Assembly (NCBI GenBank): GCA_003343625.1
Contig: QAKV01000030.1
Location: 1-64,000, forward strand
DNA length: 64,000 bases
Source: Clostridiales bacterium
GTDB lineage: Bacteria; Bacillota; Clostridia; Lachnospirales; Lachnospiraceae
Reading direction: 5' to 3'
Below the pieces are notes generated by a model. It had not been told where the DNA came from. It saw only the letters and a list, made by a program, of their open reading frames with translations, and made no database searches. Position numbers and translations under genes: made by a program. Each line of letters begins with the position of its first letter. Position 1 is the stretch's first letter. Below, piece by piece: positions 1-8,006 of this stretch.

Positions 1-633
1 CCCAAATATGCCGCATACCAGAAGGCTGTCCGTGCCGAGCAGATCAGCCGTGCTGAAAAAATGGTTGCCAGCGGCTCTTTGAAAAGACAGCGAAAAAATC
101 CCAACGATCCTGCAAGGTTCGTAAATAAGATCGCAGCGACAAAAGAAGGCGAAAAGGCGGAAATCCATTACTATCTTGACCTCGAGAAGATCGCAGAAGA
201 AGAAAAGTATGACGGGCTTTATGCTGTCTGTACCGACCTGTTAGACGATGATGTGGCAGACATCCTGAAAGTCAGTGAAGGCAGATGGCAGATTGAAGAC
301 TGCTTTCGGACCATGAAAACAGACTTTGACGCAAGGCCTGTTTATGTCAGTCGCGAAGACCGGATAAAGGCCCATTTCCTCATCTGCTTTTTAGCTTTGC
401 TGCATTTCCGGATGCTAAAAAAGACATTAAAAAATCCCTGTACTACGGAGCAGCTGCTGCACGTACTGCGCAGCATGAAGTTTGCCGATATAGAAGAACA
501 AGGCTTTATGCCGATCTATGAACGTCAAAGGATCACGGATGAACTTCATGATGCATGTGGCTTCCGTACAGACTATCAATTTATAACAAAACGCAAAATG
601 AAAGAGATTCAGAAAAAAAGTAAGCGAAGATAA
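1..633 (+). CDS. IS4/IS1634-type transposase, C-terminal part (cut by window edge)
   Basis: The reading frame is open from base 1, so the 5' part lies outside the window; about 210 residues are visible. They contain the DDE-transposase end of the IS4 superfamily: an R-x3-E-x6-K signature (in WQIEDCFRTMK) with the catalytic Glu, then PVYVSREDRIKAH and a hydrophobic FLICFLALLHFRML helix as in IS1634-like elements. The Tyr that usually stands three residues before the Arg is Ser here. The reading frame ends intact with a lysine-rich tail, and a hairpin terminator follows. Base composition is clearly more AT-rich than the neighbours, as expected for an acquired element. The protein would cut and rejoin the element ends. 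Whether the element is complete cannot be judged because its left part is missing. Confidence 0.85.
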   Translation, partial: PKYAAYQKAVRAEQISRAEKMVASGSLKRQRKNPNDPARFVNKIAATKEGEKAEIHYYLDLEKIAEEEKYDGLYAVCTDLLDDDVADILKVSEGRWQIEDCFRTMKTDFDARPVYVSREDRIKAHFLICFLALLHFRMLKKTLKNPCTTEQLLHVLRSMKFADIEEQGFMPIYERQRITDELHDACGFRTDYQFITKRKMKEIQKKSKRR

Positions 634-664
634 AACATTACTATATTTTAAATATAGAGCACGA

Positions 665-712
665 AGTGCCACAACCCCAGTATTTTCAAGGATTGTGGCA
701 CTCATTTTTCTT
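665..712 (+). terminator. Hairpin terminator behind the transposase gene
   Basis: A perfect 10-bp stem (665-674 with 693-702, AGTGCCACAA/TTGTGGCACT) with an 18-nt loop is followed by a T-rich run (703-712). It lies 31 bp after the transposase stop codon and probably ends that transcript; it may lie just inside the right end of the IS element. Confidence 0.7.
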
Positions 713-737
713 TTCAACTGTCAAAGATGGGAATATA

Positions 738-797
738 GCATGGCGCTTATGACGTGTCAATACGCGCAAAGCTGTAGCTGTAGCTTCAGCGCTATGC
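738..797. other. Imperfect inverted repeat in the 634-938 gap
   Basis: The 305-base gap between the transposase and the PurF-like gene holds, besides the terminator and a promoter, a 10-bp inverted repeat (738-747 with 788-797, one G/T position). A short repeated GCTGTA pair lies in its loop (near 771-783), and a GTTTTT run follows at about 806. It could be an old terminator left from a gene displaced by the insertion element. I see no coding frame here. Confidence 0.3.
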
Positions 798-831
798 CGA
801 ATTTCGTTTTTATTTGCATGGATATTTCTAT

Positions 832-860
832 TTGTGGTTTCAAAATGTCTGTGCTAGAAT
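832..860 (+). promoter_or_regulatory. Promoter of the PurF-like gene
   Basis: TTGTGG (832-837), a 17-bp spacer, and TAGAAT (855-860) preceded by TGC (extended -10). The start codon lies 79 bp downstream with a GGAGGT ribosome site at 927-932. I see no purine riboswitch or PurR box in the leader. Confidence 0.55.
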
Positions 861-938
861 AGATCTGTCCCAAATCCTGATAAAATACGGGATTCGGACG
901 ACACTTGTGATGACATTTTCAGACACGGAGGTTAAGGA

Positions 939-2351
939 ATGAGTGGCTTTTTCGGAGTAGCTTCAAAGGAAGACTGCGTTTTCGATCTGTTTTTCGGCAC
1001 CGACTATCACTCCCATTTGGGGACGCGTAGGGCAGGTATGGCCGTCTACGACAATAAGGACGGTTTCAACCGGGCTATCCACAACATCGAAAACGCGCCT
1101 TTCCGCACCAAATTTGACAAAGAACTTTCCCGCATGAACGGGCATATGGGAATCGGCTGTATTTCTGACTACGAGCCTCAGCCTCTGATCATCCGTTCCC
1201 ATCATGGAACGTTTTCCATCATGACCATCGGAAAGATCAACAACATCGATCAGATCGTAAACGACCTGCTCACCACCTCTCCCACCCATTTTCTGGAGAT
1301 GAGCGGCGGAGACATCAATGCGACCGAACTGGTGGCTACTATCATTAACCAGAAAGATAACCTCATCGAAGGGATCCAGTACGCCCAGGAAATTATCGAT
1401 GGTTCCATGTCCATCGTGATCATGACTCCCAGAGGAATCTACGCCGCCCGCGATAAACTGGGCCGTACCCCCATCGTTCTGGGCAAAAAGGACGATGCTT
1501 ACTGTTTCGCATTCGAAGGGTTTTCCTTCCTGAATCTGGGCTACTCGCCCCAGCGGGAGCTGGGCCCCGGCGAGGTCGTGGTGATGGATCCGGAGGGCGT
1601 GCGCACCCTCGTAAAACCCGGCCAAAAAATGAAGATCTGCACGTTTTTGTGGATCTATTACGGATATCCTTCTTCTTCCTATGAAGGGATCAGCGTGGAA
1701 AAGATGCGGTACAACTGCGGTGCAGCCCTGGCCAAACGGGACAAAGGCACCGTCTCCCCTGACATCGTGGCCGGCGTACCCGATTCCGGCGTGGCCCACG
1801 CCATCGGATACGCCAACGAGTCCGGGATTCCTTACTCCCGCCCGTTCATCAAGTACACGCCCACCTGGCCCCGTTCTTTCATGCCCACCATCCAGAGCAA
1901 GAGAAACCTCATCGCCAAAATGAAGCTCATTCCCGTGCACGATCTGATCCAGGACAGAAGCCTGCTTTTGATCGACGACTCCATCGTCCGCGGCACCCAG
2001 CTGAGGGAAACCACCGAATTTCTGTATAAGAGCGGCGCTCGGGAGGTGCATATCCGCCCCGCGTGCCCGCCCCTTTTGTACGGCTGCAAATACCTGAACT
2101 TCTCCCGTTCCACTTCCGACATGGATCTGATCACCCGCCGGATCATCGCGGAAATGGAGGGCAGCGACAAATATCCGAATCTGGAAGTATATGCGAATCC
2201 CGATACTGCGGAGTATCAGGAAATGATCAGCCGAATCTGCAAGCAGCTGAACTTCACCTCCCTGCGCTACCACCGTCTGGACGATATGATCGAAGCCGTG
2301 GGCATCGATCGCGACAAACTGTGTACCTACTGCTGGGACGGAAAAGAATAA
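939..2351 (+). CDS. Amidophosphoribosyltransferase-like (PurF-family) protein lacking the catalytic Cys
   Basis: This 470-residue protein follows the PurF plan: N-terminal Ntn glutaminase-type domain (about 1-230) and C-terminal phosphoribosyltransferase domain. The PRPP loop LLLIDDSIVRGT is at 342-353. The four cysteines expected to hold an Fe-S cluster in the Bacillus-type enzyme line up by eye with C234, C383, C462 and C465 (ending CTYCWDGKE). In PurF the residue after Met is the nucleophile Cys exposed by processing. Here it is Ser (MSGFFGV), so glutamine hydrolysis by the classic route should be absent or altered. The GTRR motif (28-31) is retained. The start is fixed by GGAGGT 6 nt upstream. 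The gene stands alone between two terminators, not in a pur operon. I recall similar Cys-less paralogues in anaerobes, but the function is unknown to me; it could use ammonia, bind PRPP as a sensor, or act in another amination. Confidence 0.8.
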   Translation: MSGFFGVASKEDCVFDLFFGTDYHSHLGTRRAGMAVYDNKDGFNRAIHNIENAPFRTKFDKELSRMNGHMGIGCISDYEPQPLIIRSHHGTFSIMTIGKINNIDQIVNDLLTTSPTHFLEMSGGDINATELVATIINQKDNLIEGIQYAQEIIDGSMSIVIMTPRGIYAARDKLGRTPIVLGKKDDAYCFAFEGFSFLNLGYSPQRELGPGEVVVMDPEGVRTLVKPGQKMKICTFLWIYYGYPSSSYEGISVEKMRYNCGAALAKRDKGTVSPDIVAGVPDSGVAHAIGYANESGIPYSRPFIKYTPTWPRSFMPTIQSKRNLIAKMKLIPVHDLIQDRSLLLIDDSIVRGTQLRETTEFLYKSGAREVHIRPACPPLLYGCKYLNFSRSTSDMDLITRRIIAEMEGSDKYPNLEVYANPDTAEYQEMISRICKQLNFTSLRYHRLDDMIEAVGIDRDKLCTYCWDGKE

Positions 2352-2367
2352 GCGCTCTTATCTAGCC

Positions 2368-2399
2368 CGGAACTCCCGGCCTGTCGGTCGGGAGTTCCG
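2368..2399. terminator. Hairpin between convergent genes
   Basis: A perfect 11-bp stem (2368-2378 with 2389-2399) with a 10-nt loop stands between the PurF-like gene and the converging VWA gene. Only a weak T run follows on either strand, so it may act as a modest two-way terminator. Confidence 0.55.
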
Positions 2400-2460
2400 A
2401 GTTTGTTACGCGATACACCCGGCAAGCCCCTCCGGTTTTCCGCATGGACGATTCGTTCTC

Positions 2461-3666
2461 TTATCCCCTCCCCTTCATCAACTTTTCCATAGCCTGATTC
2501 AGCCCTTCCACCGTCAGCTTATACATGGGCAAAAGATCGCCGATAGCCGTTTCCGCTTCCCTCCAGGGCATCCTTTTGGGAGCCATTTTGGGATTGAGCC
2601 AGACGATCTTTTTATAATGCCGTTTCAGGAGATTCAGCCACTCCCAGCCCGACAGGCCTCCGTTGGGGCCCCGGTAATTGCCCGTGTCGGAATACAGCTC
2701 TTCGGGCGCCATGGCTGCGTCCCCCACGACGATGACCTTATAATCGCTGTCTAAATTCCGAAATACCCACTCCGTGTCCACCCAGTCCCCGTTCTCGCAC
2801 TCCGGCGTCTTATAGAGCTTGCTGTAGATACAGTTGTGGAAATAATAGCACTTCACGTCTTTGAAATGGTTGGATTTGTGCACCGCCTGAAACAGGTCGT
2901 TCATCAGGCTGGAATAAGGGATCATAGTGCCCCCGGAGTCGAACAAAAGCAACAGTTTCACCGCGTTTTTGCGGGGCTTTTCCATTACGATCTGCAAAAA
3001 TCCGCCGTTTTCACAGGTCTGATGCACCGTGCCCGGAATGTCCAGCTCGGTTTTGGGCACGTCCAGCTTCGCAGAAAACTGCCGCAGCCGCCGGAAGGCC
3101 GTCTGGAACTGCCGGTTGTCCAACACCCGGTCATCCCTGAAATCCCTGTATTTGCGCGCGCCCACCACTGCGAAAGCGGACTGATAGCCGGTTTTGCCGC
3201 CCACCCGGACACCGCCCACGTTTCCTCCCAAATTTCCGAAGGAAGTCTTTCCCATGGTGCCGATCCAGAAACTCCCCCCGTTATGCTCGCTGTCCTGATC
3301 CTTCAGACGCTGTCTGAATTTTTCTTCCACATCCTTCCGGTCAATCTGCAGCTCCTCGCCCTCGTTCAGGAAACGCCTGGCATCTTCATGGGCCAGCTCC
3401 TCCATCTCGGATTTGTCCAGCCACGCCAGCATCTGAGCCGTGACTTCGTTTTCGGAAGCCACGCCTTTGAAACACTCCTCGAAAGCCAGGTCGAATTTGT
3501 CGAACTCCGTCTCGTTCTTGACCAAAATCATCCGGGCCAGGTAATAAAACTGCGTCAGGCTGCTGCCGGCCAGCCCCTTATCCAGCGCTTCCTGCAGCGT
3601 CAGCCATTCGCTCAGGGCGATGTGCATCCCCTTCGCCCTGCAAGCAGCGAAAAATTTTTCGAACAT
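2461..3666 (-). CDS. VWA (CoxE-like) domain protein, partner of the MoxR ATPase
   Basis: 401 residues. A mainly charged, helical N-terminal half (1-130) and a Gly-rich stretch (144-158) precede a von Willebrand A domain beginning near residue 236. The metal-site motif that is normally DxSxS reads DSGGT (243-247), a degenerate form like the DVGGS seen in related MoxR-partner proteins; a second Asp follows in VVVGDAAM. Its start lies 22 bp behind the MoxR ATPase gene, so the two form one transcript. Such ATPase/VWA pairs act as cytoplasmic chaperone-like complexes that insert cofactors or remodel other proteins. No client gene is adjacent, so the target cannot be told. No signal peptide or membrane segment is visible. 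Confidence 0.8.
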   Translation of the reverse strand: MFEKFFAACRAKGMHIALSEWLTLQEALDKGLAGSSLTQFYYLARMILVKNETEFDKFDLAFEECFKGVASENEVTAQMLAWLDKSEMEELAHEDARRFLNEGEELQIDRKDVEEKFRQRLKDQDSEHNGGSFWIGTMGKTSFGNLGGNVGGVRVGGKTGYQSAFAVVGARKYRDFRDDRVLDNRQFQTAFRRLRQFSAKLDVPKTELDIPGTVHQTCENGGFLQIVMEKPRKNAVKLLLLFDSGGTMIPYSSLMNDLFQAVHKSNHFKDVKCYYFHNCIYSKLYKTPECENGDWVDTEWVFRNLDSDYKVIVVGDAAMAPEELYSDTGNYRGPNGGLSGWEWLNLLKRHYKKIVWLNPKMAPKRMPWREAETAIGDLLPMYKLTVEGLNQAMEKLMKGRG

Positions 3667-3688
3667 TCCCGCCTCCGTTTCCGCGGCC

Positions 3689-4498
3689 TCAGACTTTGTG
3701 CCGCACCGTTTCCAGATCTTCGTCCTTCTTGATGATCACTCCGAGAAACGGGAGCTCTTTGCGGATTCTGGACGGATCGATGCCGCCGACCTGCAGAGCG
3801 CTGATCCAGTCGATGAGCTCAGAGGTGCTGGGTTTTTTGCGGATGTCCCGATAGCCGCGGATCTCATAGAAGGCCGCCATCGCTTCGTTCAGCAGGTTTT
3901 CCTCCAGCTTCGGGAAATGCGCCCGCACGATCTCCCCCATCAGCTCCTCATCCGGAAAATCGATGTAGTGGAAAATGCAGCGGCGCAAAAAGGCGTCCGG
4001 CAGTTCCTTCTCCGCATTGGAAGTGATGATCACGATGGGCCGGTGTTTCGCCTTTACCGTGCGCTTCGTCTCGTGAATATAAAATTCCATCCGATCCAGC
4101 TCCCATAAAAGATCGTTGGGAAATTCCAGATCCGCCTTGTCGATCTCATCGATCAAAAGCACCGCCTGCTCTTCGGAATCGAACGCTTCCCCCAGCTTTC
4201 CCAGCCTGATATACCGGGCGATATCGTCCACTCCCGCTTCCCCAAACTGACCGTCGTACAGCCGCTGGATCGTGTCATACAGATAGAGCCCGTCCTGGGC
4301 CTTGGTGGTGGATTTGATGTTCCAGACGATCAGCCTCTTTCCCAGAGACTGGGCTACCGCTTCCGCCAGCATAGTTTTCCCCGTGCCCGGCTCCCCCTTG
4401 ATCAGCAACGGCTTTTGCAGGGCGATGGCCACATTGACGCTGGCCATCAGCTGTTGGCTGGCTATATATCGTTTCGTGCTCTGAAAAGTTTCACTCAT
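3689..4498 (-). CDS. MoxR-type AAA+ ATPase
   Basis: 269 residues with Walker A GEPGTGKT (35-42), Walker B VLLIDEID (113-120), a sensor-1 type ITSNAEKELPDAFLRRC segment with arginine fingers, and a C-terminal lid. This fits a compact MoxR ATPase that works as a ring with the VWA protein encoded just downstream. The start has AAGGAG a suitable distance upstream. It is transcribed away from metF; I could not find a convincing promoter for it in the 152-bp gap. Confidence 0.85.
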   Translation of the reverse strand: MSETFQSTKRYIASQQLMASVNVAIALQKPLLIKGEPGTGKTMLAEAVAQSLGKRLIVWNIKSTTKAQDGLYLYDTIQRLYDGQFGEAGVDDIARYIRLGKLGEAFDSEEQAVLLIDEIDKADLEFPNDLLWELDRMEFYIHETKRTVKAKHRPIVIITSNAEKELPDAFLRRCIFHYIDFPDEELMGEIVRAHFPKLEENLLNEAMAAFYEIRGYRDIRKKPSTSELIDWISALQVGGIDPSRIRKELPFLGVIIKKDEDLETVRHKV

Positions 4499-4581
4499 AT
4501 GCCCGTTCTCCTTCTGTCGTTTTACGGATTGTCCCCCTCTTTCTGATAGGATTCCCCTCTTTTTTGAGCGAAATCATCCGC

Positions 4582-4610
4582 TTGAATTGCGGACAATAAC
4601 ATGGTACGAT
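4582..4610 (+). promoter_or_regulatory. Promoter of metF
   Basis: TTGAAT (4582-4587), 17-bp spacer, TACGAT (4605-4610). The start codon is 41 bp downstream, too close for a SAM riboswitch, and none is seen. Confidence 0.55.
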
Positions 4611-4650
4611 AATTGTGTTTTGAAATCAAGGAAATCCAGAGGAAACGAGA

Positions 4651-5508
4651 ATGATTGCACAATTGCTCAAAGACGGGAAGCAGACACTTTCTTTCGAAGT
4701 GTTTCCTCCCAAAAAGGAAGAAGAATTCGAAAACGCCCAGGCCGTTTTGAACAGCCTGGCGGAACTGAAGCCCGATTTCATCAGCGTCACTTACGGGGCC
4801 GGCGGCAGCCGTTCCAAAAAGACTGTAGAAATCGCTTCCTATATTCAGAATACCCTGCGCATCCCGGCCCTGGCCCATATGACCTGCGTTGGTTCCAAAA
4901 AAGAGGATATCGACAGGGTGGCTGACAGCCTGCGTCAGGCAGATGTCTCCCACGTGCTGGCCCTGCGCGGCGACCGCCCCGCCTGGATGGACGACGCCCA
5001 GTTCGAAAGCCGCGACTTCGCCCACGCTTCGGATTTGACCCGGTACTTAAAAGCGACGACCGGCCTCGAAATCGCAGGAGCCTGCTATCCCGAGAAACAT
5101 TACGAAGCCCCCGATCCGGAAACCGATCTGGAGGGCCTGAAAAAAAAGGCGCAGGCGGGAGCCTCGTTTCTCATCACCCAGCTGTTCTTCGACAACGAGG
5201 TCTTCTACCGTTTTCTGGAGCGCAAGGGGACTGCCGGCATCTCGCTTCCGGTATGCGCTGGCATCATGCCCATCACCTCTGCCAAACAGCTGGGCACCAC
5301 CGTCACACTGTCCGGATCCAGCATTCCCAAAGAGCTGGCGGATCTGATCGCCGCATACGGCGATCAGCCGGAAGATATGCGAAAGGCGGGCGTCGACTAT
5401 GCAGTGCGCCAGATTCTGGATCTGAAGGCCCACGGCGCAGACGGCATCCACCTCTATTCCATGAACCGCCCCAAAACAACCCGGGAAATCGTGGAGGCGA
5501 TCCGATGA
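4651..5508 (+). CDS. metF: 5,10-methylenetetrahydrofolate reductase
   Basis: A 285-residue TIM-barrel flavoprotein of normal MetF length. It reduces methylene-tetrahydrofolate to methyl-tetrahydrofolate for methionine synthesis or, in acetogens, the methyl branch of the Wood-Ljungdahl pathway. Visible marks are SFEVFPPK with the conserved Glu16, the folate/FAD region VTYGAGGS (46-53), and LALRGD (103-108) whose Asp matches the flavin-tuning Asp of E. coli MetF. The ribosome site AGAGG is ordinary. It is a single-gene unit, with its terminator folded over the stop codon. No metH or corrinoid genes are nearby to say which pathway it serves. Confidence 0.92.
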   Translation: MIAQLLKDGKQTLSFEVFPPKKEEEFENAQAVLNSLAELKPDFISVTYGAGGSRSKKTVEIASYIQNTLRIPALAHMTCVGSKKEDIDRVADSLRQADVSHVLALRGDRPAWMDDAQFESRDFAHASDLTRYLKATTGLEIAGACYPEKHYEAPDPETDLEGLKKKAQAGASFLITQLFFDNEVFYRFLERKGTAGISLPVCAGIMPITSAKQLGTTVTLSGSSIPKELADLIAAYGDQPEDMRKAGVDYAVRQILDLKAHGADGIHLYSMNRPKTTREIVEAIR

Positions 5509-5524
5509 AGGATCGCCTCCCGTT
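5493..5524 (+). terminator. metF terminator overlapping the stop codon
   Basis: An 11-bp perfect stem (5493-5503 with 5510-5520) has the metF TGA (5506-5508) in its 6-nt loop and is followed by CGTTTT. The last codons of metF therefore form the left arm. Confidence 0.75.
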
Positions 5525-5579
5525 TTGCGCGATATACCCGGCAAACAGCGTATGCTTCCTGAAATACTTTTCTTTGTCC

Positions 5580-6140
5580 CTACTCCTGTGCCGTCCATTC
5601 CTGCCTCGCCCCATCGCCTCCGGGCAACGTCAACGCGATGGACTGCTTTTCCCCGAACAGCCGCTGAGCCCGTTCTTCGATGCGGATGGTCTCCATTCCC
5701 CGCTCCACCGCCAGGAACCAGGAAAACGTCCCCGTGCAGCCTGCAGGAATTTTCTGGGTATATCGGACTTCATAAGCTAAATCGTCCCCTGTGACCGGGG
5801 AAGCTTCATACAGATAATACTCGTCCTCCCCTGCAAAAAAGTCCGGGCCGCTGGAAAACTCCCCCGTCACTCCCGAGAGATTCTCATAGGTAATTCTCAC
5901 CTCGTACAGCCCCTGATCCTCAGAAATGTCGTAGGAATCCCTTTCTCCCGACCGGTTGATGACGGAAACCCGCTTCATTTTCAATGGGCTGACATCATAA
6001 CCTATTCCGTAACGAAAATCGTCCTGACTGGAGATGAACCAGCTCAGGCAGATAACTGCCTCCAAAACCAGCGCCAGCAAAAGCGGCCAACGGCGCTTCC
6101 TTCCATTTCTTTTTTCTCCGATCGATGCGCCGTCGCTCAT
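5580..6140 (-). CDS. Unknown protein with one N-terminal membrane anchor
   Basis: 186 residues. A short basic cytoplasmic start (KRNGRKRRW) is followed by one membrane segment (about 19-37) and an outer domain of about 145 residues rich in Tyr, Glu and beta-prone stretches. I do not recognise the family. Its start overlaps the end of the zinc-ribbon gene by 4 bp, and it closes the der-plsY-gpsA operon. Both outer domains in this pair look beta-rich, so the two proteins may work together at the cell surface; that is inference from position only. Confidence 0.7.
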   Translation of the reverse strand: MSDGASIGEKRNGRKRRWPLLLALVLEAVICLSWFISSQDDFRYGIGYDVSPLKMKRVSVINRSGERDSYDISEDQGLYEVRITYENLSGVTGEFSSGPDFFAGEDEYYLYEASPVTGDDLAYEVRYTQKIPAGCTGTFSWFLAVERGMETIRIEERAQRLFGEKQSIALTLPGGDGARQEWTAQE

Positions 6141-6994
6141 TCCTCCACCTCCTCTGCCGCCAATCCCGAAGATCCGATTCCGTCCAGCGGAATCCGTCCC
6201 TCCATCGCGGCTCTATACGGATAGTCCCTGTTCTCCACGATCAGCACCAGCTCCAGGTTCTCCGCATCCTCATCCGCCAGGAAAAACCAGTAACCGCTCT
6301 CCGCCTCTCCGTTGCCGGGATTGTAAGTCGAGAGCTCATCCTCTTCGGACAGGCCGAGCACATACAGGCAGGTTTGGATGGCATCCGCATACAGCGGTTC
6401 CCGGTAAAATACATCTCCGTCATGAATATATTTCAGAGAAACGTCCTGCAGCCCCGCATCGAAGTTGTAAGCCTCTGCGAAGATCGCGGCTTTCACGCAG
6501 ATCAACTGCATTCCGTCCGGAATCAGTCCTTCCAGAAAAACCCGATCCATCCCCTCGAGAGAAACCAGAATAGGATGCTCCAGAGGCGCCCCCTCAAAAA
6601 TCAATTCATCCGGGCCCGAAGCCTGGATCCGGTAGATTTCCCCTCCCCTGAGCTGTTCCACATAACCCCTTTTCCAGAGAAACCATCCCGCCGCCGTGAC
6701 GGCCGGAAGAATCAGAAAAAGGCACAAAAGGACAGGAAAACGGCGTGAGCGGTGCCGTCCGTTCCCGCTTTTTGCAGGCGTCTCCTTCCCGTCGGCATGG
6801 CCCGCCTCAGCGCTTCTCCATCCCGGCTTTTCCCTGTGCACGCCGCGATCCGGCTCCGTTCCCGAGTTGACAGAAACCGGTTGCTCCCGTCCATCCTGCT
6901 GGCTCATGCCGTTATAGGTTCCGCACTTGGGGCACAGGCCGCTGTACATCTCCGCGTCGAACCGCTTACCGCATTTCTTGCATTTGATCTTCAC
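6137..6994 (-). CDS. Zinc-ribbon membrane protein of unknown role
   Basis: 285 residues starting at GTG (6992-6994), directly after the gpsA stop codon. The start is supported by an ACGGAG site inside gpsA and because it keeps the complete zinc ribbon: CKKC (5-8) and CPKC (about 21-24). A Ser/Arg/Glu-rich linker leads to a membrane segment (about 84-104, FPVLLCLFLILPAVTAAGWF) and an outer domain of about 180 residues with no motif I know. Zinc ribbon plus one membrane helix is a common clostridial design whose role is mostly unknown. It is cotranscribed with gpsA and with the next gene (4-bp overlap). Confidence 0.75.
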   Translation of the reverse strand: MKIKCKKCGKRFDAEMYSGLCPKCGTYNGMSQQDGREQPVSVNSGTEPDRGVHREKPGWRSAEAGHADGKETPAKSGNGRHRSRRFPVLLCLFLILPAVTAAGWFLWKRGYVEQLRGGEIYRIQASGPDELIFEGAPLEHPILVSLEGMDRVFLEGLIPDGMQLICVKAAIFAEAYNFDAGLQDVSLKYIHDGDVFYREPLYADAIQTCLYVLGLSEEDELSTYNPGNGEAESGYWFFLADEDAENLELVLIVENRDYPYRAAMEGRIPLDGIGSSGLAAEEVEE

Positions 6995-8005
6995 TTATGA
7001 CCACTCCGTATCCGAAATCTCAATCTTTTTGTCCCGCAGCATCAGATCGCGAACCGCGTCGGCGGCCGGTTTTCCGTTGAAGAGGACTTCATTGACCTGT
7101 TCGATGATCGGCAGCTGTATCCCGTATTTTTCGGCCAGTCCCATGGCCGCTTTCGCGGAATAGACGCCCTCCACCACCATTTTGACCTCTTTCATGGCCT
7201 CCTCCATCGTATAACCCTTTCCGATGAGGATGCCGGCCCTGCGGTTTCTCGAATGCATGCTGGCGCAGGTTACGATCAGATCCCCGATGCCTGACAGGCC
7301 GCAGAAGGTCTCAAACCGGCCGCCCATGGCCGTCCCCAGCCTGGCGATTTCCGTGATTCCTCTGGTGATCAGGGCCGCTTTCGTATTGTCCCCATATCCC
7401 AGACCGTCGGCGATACCTGCCGCCAGTGCGACCACGTTTTTCAGCGCCGCGCCCAGCTCAATTCCCAGCACGTCCGGACTGGTATAGACGCGAAATACCG
7501 GACTCATGAATAGATTCTGCACATACTCCGCCGTGCTTTTGGTTTTTGCGCCGGCCACGATCGTGGTGGGAAGCCCTTTCCCCACTTCTTCCGCATGGGA
7601 GGGGCCGGACAGCACCGCCACATCCGCCTGCGGAATTTCCTGTTCGATAATCTGGGACAGGGTCATCAGCGTCCCTTCCTCGATTCCCTTCGCCACATTG
7701 ACGATGATCTGTCCTTCGGCGACCAAATCCTTCATCTGTTTCGCGGTGCTCCTCGTAAAAGGAGAGGGAACTGCGAGAACGAGCAGATCCATCCCCTCCA
7801 TCGCTTCCTTCAGCTCCGTCGTAAACGAAACGCTGTCGGGCAAAATCACGCCGGGCAGCTTGCTCCTGTTCTCCCGGTAATCCCGAAGCATTGAAATCTC
7901 ATCGGCCAGCGCGCTCCAAACCACGACGCTATGACCGTTGTTGGCCAGCAGCCAGCTCAATGCGGTGCCCCAGCTCCCGGCACCGATCATTCCGATTTTT
8001 GCCAT
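6995..8005 (-). CDS. gpsA: NAD(P)-dependent glycerol-3-phosphate dehydrogenase
   Basis: 336 residues. N-terminal Rossmann fold with GAGSWGTALSWLL (8-20), the substrate region GAALKNVVALAAGIADGLG with the catalytic Lys, and the C-terminal motif NTKAALITRG. It reduces dihydroxyacetone phosphate to sn-glycerol-3-phosphate in the cytoplasm, the substrate of PlsY encoded immediately upstream. Only 1 bp separates the plsY stop from this start, so the genes are likely translationally coupled. Normal length, all key motifs intact. Confidence 0.95.
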   Translation of the reverse strand: MAKIGMIGAGSWGTALSWLLANNGHSVVVWSALADEISMLRDYRENRSKLPGVILPDSVSFTTELKEAMEGMDLLVLAVPSPFTRSTAKQMKDLVAEGQIIVNVAKGIEEGTLMTLSQIIEQEIPQADVAVLSGPSHAEEVGKGLPTTIVAGAKTKSTAEYVQNLFMSPVFRVYTSPDVLGIELGAALKNVVALAAGIADGLGYGDNTKAALITRGITEIARLGTAMGGRFETFCGLSGIGDLIVTCASMHSRNRRAGILIGKGYTMEEAMKEVKMVVEGVYSAKAAMGLAEKYGIQLPIIEQVNEVLFNGKPAADAVRDLMLRDKKIEISDTEWS

Positions 8006-8006
8006 C

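Noticed and set aside
634-938. Purine riboswitch or PurR operator before the PurF-like gene
   Set aside because: None of the conserved riboswitch loops or CGAA-type PurR boxes are present.
963-2273. 436-codon open frame on the minus strand opposite the PurF-like gene
   Set aside because: Complete shadow of a conserved gene that has promoter and ribosome site; no start signal of its own.
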